Origin: a bacterium
GTDB lineage: Bacteria; 4484-113
Direction of reading: 5' to 3'
Assembly (NCBI GenBank): GCA_021163765.1
Contig: JAGGTK010000037.1
Span: 1 to 63,006 of the forward strand
DNA: 63,006 nt
Shown here: one piece after another, positions 30,301-38,835 of the stretch
How positions within the stretch are numbered: the first letter of the stretch is position 1
Layout of the letters: the number at the start of each line of letters is the position of its first letter
The notes under the pieces: generated by a model
The model's input: only the letters and a program-made list of their open reading frames with translations
Databases searched by the model: none
Told to the model about the DNA's origin: nothing
Position numbers and translations under genes: made by a program

Positions 30301-30950
30301 GGGTCGTCAGACACTATCCACCCAAGGTCATCCATCATCCAACCATCCAGGCGGTTCTTCTGGGCCCCATCAGCATATATATTCCGGAGAGCGTGGTATG
30401 TCTGCTCGATAGGCAGATTCAGATACGACTCGATTGTCTCAGTGAACTTCTCATCTGGGGACTTGAGACTGACCCGCACTTCACTCTTGAGAATCTGCCT
30501 AAACTTGTAGAGGAAATCCCGCAGCCAATCTTTCAGCTTTCTTTCAACTGAAGGAAGCTCTAGGTCGTGTTCAAAGTGAACAGCAGCAGTGTCCCAGCGC
30601 TCGTAGTGGCTTCCAGCCAGCGGAGGTTCACTTGGCTCAGTCTGCCACAAAACAAACTCATTTACATTCCACGTAAAGAAGAACCTGGACTTCGCCGCGC
30701 GAGCCTTCTTCCTCGCATCAGCTACTAGCTCATCGTTAAAGGGCGACTGTCCTTCCGGGCTAAAGGGAAGCTTAACTTCGCCCGTTAGCACTACGTTGCC
30801 ATTGTTATCGTGCAATGTAAGGTCTCTACGCTTCTGTGAGCCTTTGAGCTTCTCCTCAATGTCCGCACGCGAGTAGGGCAGCGATGGGTTGCCATCTAGG
30901 ATTATCGCAATCCATTGAGTGACGCGCGCCGTGAATTGCAGTTCATTCAT
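27330..30950 (-). CDS. Type IIG-like fused restriction endonuclease / N6-adenine DNA methyltransferase
   Basis: 1206 aa: N-terminal D...EVK (RRDLTLHDNNGNVVLTGEVK) nuclease-like motif; motif I DPACGGGTFL; motif IV NPPYIRQ; long C-terminus consistent with target recognition. Confidence 0.85.
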   Translation of the reverse strand: MNELQFTARVTQWIAIILDGNPSLPYSRADIEEKLKGSQKRRDLTLHDNNGNVVLTGEVKLPFSPEGQSPFNDELVADARKKARAAKSRFFFTWNVNEFVLWQTEPSEPPLAGSHYERWDTAAVHFEHDLELPSVERKLKDWLRDFLYKFRQILKSEVRVSLKSPDEKFTETIESYLNLPIEQTYHALRNIYADGAQKNRLDGWMMDDLGWIVSDDPEDIAYQLRRAARFACYALVNRLVFHEALLKRHGAKMAALSVPGHITTGEELRLHFAGLFAEAVIATGDYETVFGEERHSYGDTVPFKSDASVESWRRLITQIHQFDFSKLDYELIGNIFERLIAPEERRKYGQYYTRVEVVDLINSFCIIRGDELVMDPACGGGTFLVRAYARKRELKPERKHVERLNDLFGVDIERFAAHLSTINLATRDLVGAENYPQIKRSDFFDIRPGGKFMRLPVHGGDNSEHRNVTVSALDAVVGNPPYIRQEMIDKSRKKRYQALVQKEQGVKLSGRSDIHVYFWLHSASFLKDDGYLCLITSSQWLDVEYGFKLQKWILENFRIIAVFESIEEPWFEGARVATAVTILQKEPDKEKRMSNTVRFVQLRRPIKEVMMHNGSAAEAVFAANSFRDEILDLSENTVNERYRARLVRQGELYEDGVKLGAVMSKSGVDDEEEEQDEVAPQAGEYYGGKWGLHLRAPDLWFELLDELEERLVPLGEIADVRFGVKSGKDEFFFPIDCSKDMLAKEQNAKEFKERFGVPREEVASGEVKLVRCGPGRRQVKPIEAKYLEPEVHSPLQVSKYAVTAEDCPYSILLAPSKSRLEKYCHQYVEWGEKQRYAEGSTCASRAVGGRKWYDITGRARAPILWPMAQQYKHVVPQNVDSLICNKRYYEVDVSDDTHVYAGVLNSTVVLLSKYQFGRPVGVEGHLDTEVLDVKMMLVPDPRKATKTQQQRVARAFRKLAKRDAYQFLSEKRLRRQAYMQKGKQAKLDGLSDLSELDMADRRELDDAVLQMLGVRDKARRDELIERLYAYLRQFFEDVRQKEERAIENKKRAKRKGGATAPEVAKQILDDIELNYRWILQTYRDFLSDIMPNVDTIVVPKDATARGPEEILNGFRVAFKIGRAKNGEIIELPYEAQAKLIVLLAQQGFHKYVRIPHYEKDAKKVLLNYSEFLRKRDRKLTELVEERTTNEERQEKIMAALKRLIPR

Positions 30951-31090
30951 AGTTAAACCGTGGAACGAACTCCTGGAACCTCCCTAATGATGATAGCACG
31001 AGGCTGGCGCAGGGCAAGTACTCATCATCTTCCAATACGTTGCAGCCCGTCGCTTGCACCTTCGCGTATACTCTGCTATGCTCTATCGCG

Positions 31091-31191
31091 GTCGTTAGGG
31101 GAGCTCCTTAAACGGGGCTGAGAGATTTGCCTGCCTCTGGCGGGTAGACCCTTTGAACCTGACCCGGGTAATACCGGCGTAGGAAAACGGC
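31091..31191 (+). promoter_or_regulatory. TPP riboswitch (THI element) aptamer
   Basis: GGGGCTGAGA ... ACCCTTTGAACCTGACCCGGGTAATACCGGCGTAGGAAAACGG matches the conserved core; P1 gtcgtt/aacggc and P3 gctcc/ggggc pair. Confidence 0.95.
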
Positions 31192-31254
31192 TTCCTGCAA
31201 GGGCAAGTTCCCAAGGCTCCCCGGCGCTGGCAAATCGGCTTCAGGGAGTGTGTA

Positions 31255-32322
31255 ATGGGAAACGCCAAATCCGAACTTCCGCCTATCGGCAAGGTCTCAC
31301 CGGAAATCTTCAACGAGATTATCCTTCCTCAGCTCGGCCGCAAGCGCAGCTCCGTGCTGGTAGGCCCGCAGCACGGAGTTGACATCGGCGTGTGCGACCT
31401 GGGCCATGGACAGGTGATGGTCACCACCACCGACCCGGTGTTCATCGTGCCGCCGTACGGCTGGGAGCGCAGCGCCTGGTTCGCCTTGCACATACTCGCC
31501 AGCGATGCGGTAACCTCTGGCCTGCCGCCGACCTATATGACGATTGACCTCAACCTCCCTATGAGCATCACTCGCGACGAGCTGGAGACGATGTGGGGCG
31601 TAATCCACCGCGAAAGCGAGAAAATGGGAATGGCGATTGTGTCCGGCCACACGGGAAGATACGAGGGCTGCGAATACCCGATGGTGGGCGGCGCCACCGT
31701 TATCTGCATCGGGCCTGCGGACAAGTACGTTACGCCGGCTATGGCGCGCGTCGGCGATAAGATTATCATTACCAAGGGCGCTGCTGTCGAAGCTGCGGGG
31801 CTTTTCGCCTGCACCTATCCCCAGCGCGTTGCTGAAGCCTACGGCGACGAGACAGCCCATGAAGCCGAAGAGGTCTTCTGGCAGATGAGCGTCGTCGAGG
31901 ACGCACTGACCGCTGTGGAGGTTGGGGTGCGCGACGAGGGCGTTACAGCTATGCACGATGCAACCGAATGCGGTGTCTGGGGCGGGCTGTTCGAAGTCGC
32001 CGAAGCGTCAGGGGTCGGGATGGTCATCCACAAGGAGGACATCATCCTGCAACCGGTCATCGCGAAAGTCTGCGGCCTCTTCGGCATTGACCCCTACTCC
32101 TCCATCAGCGAAGGAACGCTCATTGCCACCGTCCGTCCGCACAGGGCTCAGGAGGTGGAGAAGCGCCTGAACGACAAAGGCATCCTGACCTCCATAGTCG
32201 GCGAAGTCGTGCCGAAAGATGAAGGTATGCACGTCTATATCGAGGGCAAAAAGACCATACTTAAGCACCCGCGCGTTGACCCGTTCTGGCAGGCTTTCGG
32301 CAAGGCCGCCGAGATGCGGTAG
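31255..32322 (+). CDS. AIR synthase-related (PurM/HypE/ThiL superfamily) protein under TPP riboswitch
   Basis: VDIGVCDLGHGQVMVTTTDPVFI, ASDAVTSGLPPTYMTIDLNLP, VSGHTGRYEG, HDATECGVWGGLFEVAEASGVGM. Confidence 0.85.
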   Translation: MGNAKSELPPIGKVSPEIFNEIILPQLGRKRSSVLVGPQHGVDIGVCDLGHGQVMVTTTDPVFIVPPYGWERSAWFALHILASDAVTSGLPPTYMTIDLNLPMSITRDELETMWGVIHRESEKMGMAIVSGHTGRYEGCEYPMVGGATVICIGPADKYVTPAMARVGDKIIITKGAAVEAAGLFACTYPQRVAEAYGDETAHEAEEVFWQMSVVEDALTAVEVGVRDEGVTAMHDATECGVWGGLFEVAEASGVGMVIHKEDIILQPVIAKVCGLFGIDPYSSISEGTLIATVRPHRAQEVEKRLNDKGILTSIVGEVVPKDEGMHVYIEGKKTILKHPRVDPFWQAFGKAAEMR

Positions 32323-32386
32323 GCGAACCGCTTGCAGATTCAGCTATTACCGACGAAGCGCAATGGAGCAGAAACTCAACTGGAGC

Positions 32387-33685
32387 CTACGGTTCAACTG
32401 GGGCCTCTTCTGCTTCCTCGGCCTGAGACACTCTGACTTTATTACGGCCGGCATCCTTGGCCGCGTAGAGAGCCAGGTCGGCCGCCGCCACGATTTCGCG
32501 CTCCCCGATGCCGTCTTCGGGGAATGTGGCGACACCAACGCTTATGGTTACGCTCACTGACTTGCCCGACTCGATGGTAACGGACGCCTCCGAAACCATT
32601 CTGCGGATGCGTTCTGCAACGAGCGTGGCGCCCTGCTTGTCGGTCTCCGGCATCAGGATTGCCATTTCTTCGCCGCCATACCTCGCAGCAGATGCGTCTT
32701 CGCCGGCCTCCTGCATAATGACAGTCATCCCTGTGCCGGCGTATCGAGCGGCTGCATCGATTGTACGCAGCCCCTCCTTGATAGTTTCAACCACCCGCTT
32801 CAGAACTTCGTCGCCGACCAGATGGCCGTACGTGTCATTAACGTCCTTGAAGCGGTCAACATCTATCATCAGCAGCGAAAACACACGGTGGTAGCGGCCG
32901 GCTCGCTCAATCTCGTGCGCCAGCAGGCGATGGAACTCGCGCCGGTTTAGGAGCCCTGTCAGGCTGTCGTGAGTTGCCAGCTCATGGATTTTCTGCTCCG
33001 CGAGCTTACGCTCTGTAATATCCACCATCACCCCGGCCATGTACTTCTTAGCGTTCTTTGGCCTTACCTGAACCATCCTGTCCTCAACCCAGATATACTC
33101 ACCGTCTACGCGGCGCACGCGGAATTGCATCGTCAGGACGTCCGGCTCTCCGGCATCGTGCCAGGCCTTCACCTCTTTCTTCAGCCTTGGCTTATCCTCC
33201 GGATGGATAAGGTCTACAAATGAGCTCCGGTCTCTGGTAAGCGTTTCCGGCGCATAGCCGAGCCAGTCAAAGATGTTTTCTGAGATGAATTCCCTGCCGC
33301 CTCCGGTTTCATACAGCACGACCTTCGGCAGGTTTCCCAGCAGGACTCCGAGCCGCATCTGCGTCTGGCGCAGCGCCCTTTCCGCTCCACTGTGCCTTAG
33401 CGTTGTATAGTAGTAAAAAACGCACAGCACAACCAGCAGGGCCGCGACCACTGAGCGCGTCCAGATTTCCTGCGGCGCCGGCGTGATGACCTGCGAAATC
33501 CAGCTCCCTTCATTGAACACGAAAGCGTCAACCGCCGATTCGACCAGCCAGTACGCGACTGCGAGCAGGGAGCATACGGCTATTTTTATAGCCTTTATCT
33601 GCAGAATGCCGTTTTGCTTCTTCCCCTCCATCTCTGTCGGGCCATGTTTCACAAAATACGCCTTCTCGATACGCGATAGTGGCAC
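32387..33685 (-). CDS. PAS-GGDEF diguanylate cyclase-like protein with duplicated A-site segment
   Basis: N-terminal TM region; PAS (FRVRRVDGEYIWVEDRMVQV); GGDEF domain ARYGGEEMAILMPETD preceded by a repeat-like AARYAGTGMTVIMQEAGEDAS. Confidence 0.9.
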   Translation of the reverse strand: MPLSRIEKAYFVKHGPTEMEGKKQNGILQIKAIKIAVCSLLAVAYWLVESAVDAFVFNEGSWISQVITPAPQEIWTRSVVAALLVVLCVFYYYTTLRHSGAERALRQTQMRLGVLLGNLPKVVLYETGGGREFISENIFDWLGYAPETLTRDRSSFVDLIHPEDKPRLKKEVKAWHDAGEPDVLTMQFRVRRVDGEYIWVEDRMVQVRPKNAKKYMAGVMVDITERKLAEQKIHELATHDSLTGLLNRREFHRLLAHEIERAGRYHRVFSLLMIDVDRFKDVNDTYGHLVGDEVLKRVVETIKEGLRTIDAAARYAGTGMTVIMQEAGEDASAARYGGEEMAILMPETDKQGATLVAERIRRMVSEASVTIESGKSVSVTISVGVATFPEDGIGEREIVAAADLALYAAKDAGRNKVRVSQAEEAEEAPVEP

Positions 33686-33789
33686 GCTGAATCAGGCGGA
33701 AAAGTTGCCCATCCCATAATTGTTTAGTATACACTGGCTCCTTAGACTTCTCAAGCGCCCCCGGCCTGCCGCTTCTGAAGCCTTTCGCG

Positions 33790-34419
33790 CTACTCCACAT
33801 ACTCCTCGTAAAGGCTCATGTATTCCAGGATAATGTCCACCGCTGCCGGGCGCATATCAACCACCAGCTCGTCGCCGCCGAAAGCGTCATCAATCGCCGG
33901 CCAGACACCTGCCCAGTCCCCGTCAAACGCCACCTGCGCTTTGGCAAGCCCGTAAATGAGCCTGATGGTAAGGCTCTCCGGTTTGAACTCGTTCGCCAGT
34001 TCCAGCAGCGGCAAGGCCTCTTCGGGATGGAAGTAGTCGTCCATCATCGCCAGATATCCCAGGCAGCACAGCTCGTCGTCCGTCAGCTCCGCCAGCCGTT
34101 CCTCGTCCACCTCATAAAGCGACCAGCCCCGGCTGAGCGCAAGATACGACGCGAAAAGCTCCGCGTTGTGCTTGCCCTCAATGTCCCAGCCCAGCGCATT
34201 TATCACTGCAACCTTGGCGTCAATCGGCACGTCCGGCGATGACAGGTACTGCGCCATCCGCAAATCCAGCACGCCCGATCCCAGCGCGTCCCGGACAATC
34301 GCGAGATCGAAATACGCCTCGTGAAACGGCGTGGACGTAATCGGCGAGTCTGCGCGCGCCGGAGCAGACAGAATGCTCACTGCGGCGAGCGCTGCTATTA
34401 TGGTGAAAAGATATTTCAT
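33790..34419 (-). CDS. Hypothetical secreted protein
   Basis: Signal peptide MKYLFTIIAALAAVSILSAPARA; start chosen at 34419 rather than the longer track ORF. Confidence 0.6.
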   Translation of the reverse strand: MKYLFTIIAALAAVSILSAPARADSPITSTPFHEAYFDLAIVRDALGSGVLDLRMAQYLSSPDVPIDAKVAVINALGWDIEGKHNAELFASYLALSRGWSLYEVDEERLAELTDDELCCLGYLAMMDDYFHPEEALPLLELANEFKPESLTIRLIYGLAKAQVAFDGDWAGVWPAIDDAFGGDELVVDMRPAAVDIILEYMSLYEEYVE

Positions 34420-34556
34420 CGTCCCTCCCCCATTGCGTGAATGCCTTATTCTATCAGGAATGACATCCACCGCCGCACCTGTTTCCATTCCCGGTGGCAT
34501 GGGCGCTTGCCCGCCTGTGGAGGGTTTGCCCGCCACGCCGCGCTTCGCGCTACCGG

Positions 34557-35063
34557 TCACGCCTCCCGCCGCGCCCCCCATCTTCCCCGAAACACATTCT
34601 CCTCTTTGTACCATGTGTTCGCCGGCTTCTCTTCGGCGGGATAGCCGACGGCGATAAGCGCGAACACCCACCAGCCTTCGGGCACTTCGAAGAACTCGTG
34701 CGCCCACTCCTGGCGCTCCGGCTTCATACCGCACCAGCACGTTCCCAGTCCCAGTTCCGGCGCAGCGAGCAGCAGGTTCTGCGTCGCGGCGGCGAGGTCC
34801 TGCTGATAGTAAAAGGTTTCCATGTCCGCAACCGGCACGATGCACAGCGTAGCTGTGAAAAGCATATCCGCGTTCGGGTAATGCTCCGCGAGCTTGTCCA
34901 GCGTCTCGCGGTCGTCCACAACGATGAAGCGCCAGCCCTGGCGGTTGTTCGCGCTCGGCGCGGCCATCGCTGCGCGCAGAAGCTCCGTCACCTTCTCCGG
35001 CTCGACGGGCCTGTCGGCATGGAATTTCCTGATACTGCGGCGTCGGTAGATATATTCCAGCAT
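34557..35063 (-). CDS. Nitroreductase family protein
   Basis: YIYRRRSIRKFHADRPVEPEKVTELLRAAMAAPSANNRQGWRFIVVDD. Confidence 0.9.
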   Translation of the reverse strand: MLEYIYRRRSIRKFHADRPVEPEKVTELLRAAMAAPSANNRQGWRFIVVDDRETLDKLAEHYPNADMLFTATLCIVPVADMETFYYQQDLAAATQNLLLAAPELGLGTCWCGMKPERQEWAHEFFEVPEGWWVFALIAVGYPAEEKPANTWYKEENVFRGRWGARREA

Positions 35064-35130
35064 GGCACTATGATAACCGATACCGCGCGCTTTTCGGCTC
35101 TGCTATAATCGCAATACTTAAGGCAAAGCC

Positions 35131-37541
35131 ATGCGCATCCTGTATTCCTGGCTTTCGGAGTTCATGAATCGCCTGCCGGAGGCGGCGGAGCTGGCACGCA
35201 TGCTCACCGAACGCGGCGTTGAAGCCGAACTCCTGATTCCGCTGCAACCGGCTGTCACAGGGCTTGCTGTCGGACGTGTCACCGGGCAGCCCACAAGTGA
35301 TGCCAAACAGCCCGCATTTCCGCGGACGTGAACGGCGAGGCAAAGACCTTCACCAGCCGCGCCGCCGATATACCGGTCGGCTATGAAGTTTTCCTGAACA
35401 CCGGGGACGGGAGCATCCCCACGCTGGAGGAACTCGGCCTTGCTCCCGTGCGCTTCCCGCTGGTCAAGCCGGAAGCGATGAGCATCGAGGATATCGCTGC
35501 AGATTGCGTCATCGATTTCGCGCCGGTATCCAACCGGGGTGACCTGCTCTCGCACCTTGGCATTGCGCGCGAAGCCGCACTGGCAGTCGGCCAGGAGCTA
35601 CGAATGCCCGCGCTCGCCGATATCGACCCAAAGGCCAAGGGTGATAATCGCCCAACGATAGAGCTTCCCGCACCTGACCTGTGTCCGCGCTACGTTGGCT
35701 GCTACTTTGACAGCGTAAAAATAGAGCCCGGCCCCGACTGGATGGCCTATCGCCTGTCGCTTTGCGGCGTCAACCCGATCAGCAACATCGTTGACCTCTC
35801 CAACTATTTGCTCTTCGAGCTTGGCCAGCCAATGCATACGTTCGACCGGGATATTCTTTCGGGTACAATCTCCGCGCGAAGGGCAAGTCCCGGCGAACGC
35901 TTCACGGCGATCAACCACGTGGAATACGAGCTCACCAGGAGCCACCTGGTAATTGCCGACGAAAAGAAAGCCGTCGCGCTCGCGGGCGTAATGGGCGGCG
36001 TCGAATCCGAGATCAGGGACACAACCGCGAGCGTGCTCCTTGAGAGCGCCTACTTCACGCCTAAGAACAACCGCATCACCAGCAGGCGGCTGGGACTGCA
36101 ATCCGAATCCTCGCTCCGCTTTGGCCGCGGAATCGACCCGCAGCTCCCTCCGGTCGCGGCACGCCGCTTCATACATCTTGCCGAGAGCATTGGCGCCGCC
36201 AGCTTCGTCCGGGGCAGTTTCGTTGACGCCAACGTTTACAAACAGGACACAGAACCGATACCCTTTGACTGCGCGCGCATAAACTCCCTGCTCGGTGCCA
36301 GCATTAATACTAACAGGATGGTTGACGCGCTGGTCAAGCTGGGGATGACCATCAAGCGGAATGGCGAGCACTTCACGGCCGTCCCACCGAGCTGGCGGCA
36401 CGACATCGAGATGTGGGAAGACCTGGCTGAAGAAGTGATGCGGCTGAACCTCTTTGACTCCCTAGAGCCGAGAACTCTTCGCGTCCCGCTCAAGAGCGGC
36501 GTGCTGGAGCCAGTGCTGTCGTTTGCCCGCCGCACGGAAGATTTGCTGACGCGCCTGGGCGGCCAGCAGGTGATGAACCAGGCTTTCCTCTCGCCCCAGC
36601 GCGCTGAGGCCTTCTTCGGCGAGAATCATCATCTGGTCCCCGTTCAGAATCCCGACTCGGCTGACCAGGCATTCCTCATCGGCTCTCTCCTGCCCGGAAT
36701 GCTCGCAAGCGCGGAGCACAACCGCCGTCACAGCGAACGACCGCCATTCTGTTTCGAACTCGCGCGGATCTACAGCCTTCGGGAATTTGAAACAGGCGTG
36801 AGCTACACTCTTGACATTGACGGTAAAGGACATTACGAGCAGCAGGCTCTGGGGCTTATTTACGGGGATGGTTTCACGCCCCCCGCCCATTTGCGCCCTG
36901 ACTTCAGCGGCGAAAGCCCTTTGTTCGTGCTTAAGGGCGTGCTAAGCGAGCTGTTCGCGGAAATCGGCGGGCCGGAACCCGAATTCTCTGAAGCCCGGCA
37001 GACAGCAATGGCAGCCGGACGCACGTTCGCGATATCAGCGGGCGGCACGCAACTGGGCATACTGGGCGAGATAACAGCTTCAGTTCTGGAGGCTGGAGAA
37101 GAGCGTCTCGCCTTCGCCCAGATGAACCTGGACCGCCTGGCTACCCTCTCCCAACGCCACCTGCGGCTCGCAGGCTACAGCGTTTATCCCCGGGTGGAGC
37201 GAGACCTCGCCATGCTGGTGCCCGCAACTATGGAAATCGCAGACTCTCTCGACATTATCCGCGAAGCCGGTGGCGACTTGCTCGTTGACGCATTCCCGTT
37301 TGACATCTATCGCGGAAAGCAGATTCCGCCGGATCACAAGAGCGTGGCATTCCACCTTGTCTTCCAGAGCCCCGAACGCACTCTTACCGGCACCGAGGTC
37401 GATGAACGTGTGCTGGCTGCGCTCGTCGAGCTCCACCGCCGAAAGAATATTGTTATACGCGACTTCTCCCGGATAAAGGAACTCAGCATTTTCAGCGACG
37501 AGCGGTTCAGTGATGAGTTGCACAAAGCGTACGGCGTCTAG
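35131..37541 (+). CDS. pheT: Phenylalanyl-tRNA synthetase beta subunit, apparently frameshifted near 35311
   Basis: N-terminus in one frame (35131-35331), rest in another (35328-37541). PheT motifs: FAPVSNRGDLLSHLGIAREAA, ESSLRFGRGIDPQ, C-terminal FDX-ACB-like domain. Confidence 0.85.
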
Positions 37542-37563
37542 GCCCCGTCCATCGAGCTCGGCT

Positions 37564-38772
37564 ATGGTGATGCAGTCGAAGCGCGCTGCGGTTATTCTCC
37601 CGCTGATACACGTTCTCGTCGTCTGCACGCTCGTCTCGTGCCTGGGCGAAGCACCGAGAGATGACGGCGCCGCTGCGCCGTCCGTGCAGGAAACCACGCA
37701 GGCTGCCAGACCCGCGCAGCCGTCAGCGTCCCGCGGGCCGGGAGACTGGCGGATGTTTGGGCGCGAACCCACGCACAACAGGCGCAGCCCCTTCACCGGC
37801 CCCCCGAAACCCGACCTGAAATGGAAGTTCCGAACCGACAATAAGGTGTACTCCAGCCCGGCGCTGGCGGCCGACGGAACAATCTACTTCGCGAGCCGCG
37901 ACGGGGCTCTCTATGCAATCCGGGCGGATGGAGAGTATCTGTGGGACTACATGACGGGTGGCGAGATATTCTCCAGCCCCGCTATAGGCCCTGACGGGAC
38001 CGTTTACATTGGCAGCCAGGACAACTGCCTTTACGCGCTCACGCCCGATGGCGACCTGAAATGGCGGTACAAGACCGGCGCGAACGTGGACTCAAGCCCG
38101 GCTGTCGGCAGCGACGGCACCGTGTACGTGGGCAGCGACGACCACTTTTTGTACGCGATTTATCCTGATGGAACCTTGAAGTGGCGTTACGAGACCGGAT
38201 GGGAAGTCGCCTCCAGCCCCGCCATTGCGCCCGATGGCACTATCTACGTTGGCGGCAAGGACTTCTACTTCTACGCGATTAAGCCCGACGGAACTCTGAA
38301 GTGGCGCTATGACATGGAAAACTACGTCTATTCCAGCCCTGCTATTGCCGATGATGGGACGGTTTACGTTTGCAGGCAGGATGCCTTTTACGCCTTCAGC
38401 CCTGAGGGCGAGCTGAAGTGGCGCAGCGAGACCAGCGGCAAGATGATATCCAGTCCGGGCATCGCGCCTGATGGAACTGTCTACGCCGGCAGCACGGACG
38501 TGAAGCTTTACGCCTTCAACCCCGACGGCACCTTGAAGTGGATTTACGAAGGCGAAGGTTACTACGGCTTCAACTCCAGCCCGACCATAGATGCCAAAGG
38601 CACCATATATGTCGGCTGTGGTGACACGTACATTCACGCGGTCAATCCAGACGGCACGCGCAAATGGCGCTTCAAGACCGGAGGATGGGTGCCTTCAAGC
38701 CCCGCAATCGGCCCCGACGGCACGCTGTACATCGGCAGCGATGACCACCGCCTTTACGCCATTGGCGAGTAA
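37564..38772 (+). CDS. Lipoprotein with 8 PQQ-like beta-propeller repeats
   Basis: Lipobox-like LVVCTLVSCLG; eight repeats of the form SSPAI..DGTVYVGS.D..LYA..PDGTLKW. Confidence 0.88.
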   Translation: MVMQSKRAAVILPLIHVLVVCTLVSCLGEAPRDDGAAAPSVQETTQAARPAQPSASRGPGDWRMFGREPTHNRRSPFTGPPKPDLKWKFRTDNKVYSSPALAADGTIYFASRDGALYAIRADGEYLWDYMTGGEIFSSPAIGPDGTVYIGSQDNCLYALTPDGDLKWRYKTGANVDSSPAVGSDGTVYVGSDDHFLYAIYPDGTLKWRYETGWEVASSPAIAPDGTIYVGGKDFYFYAIKPDGTLKWRYDMENYVYSSPAIADDGTVYVCRQDAFYAFSPEGELKWRSETSGKMISSPGIAPDGTVYAGSTDVKLYAFNPDGTLKWIYEGEGYYGFNSSPTIDAKGTIYVGCGDTYIHAVNPDGTRKWRFKTGGWVPSSPAIGPDGTLYIGSDDHRLYAIGE

Positions 38773-38835
38773 CCGGAAGAGATTCATTTCGCACTTCTTA
38801 GCAACGCTCCCGCGCAATGATATGATGGTGCAGGG

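Noticed and set aside
30951-31090. Operator like that at 53860 upstream of the first R-M gene
   Set aside because: Contains ccacggtttaac but no CACCGTAAAC/GTTTACGGTG pair; similarity too weak.
37820-38770. Apparent DNA tandem repeat
   Set aside because: Explained by eight protein-level PQQ-like propeller repeats, not an independent repeat element or CRISPR.
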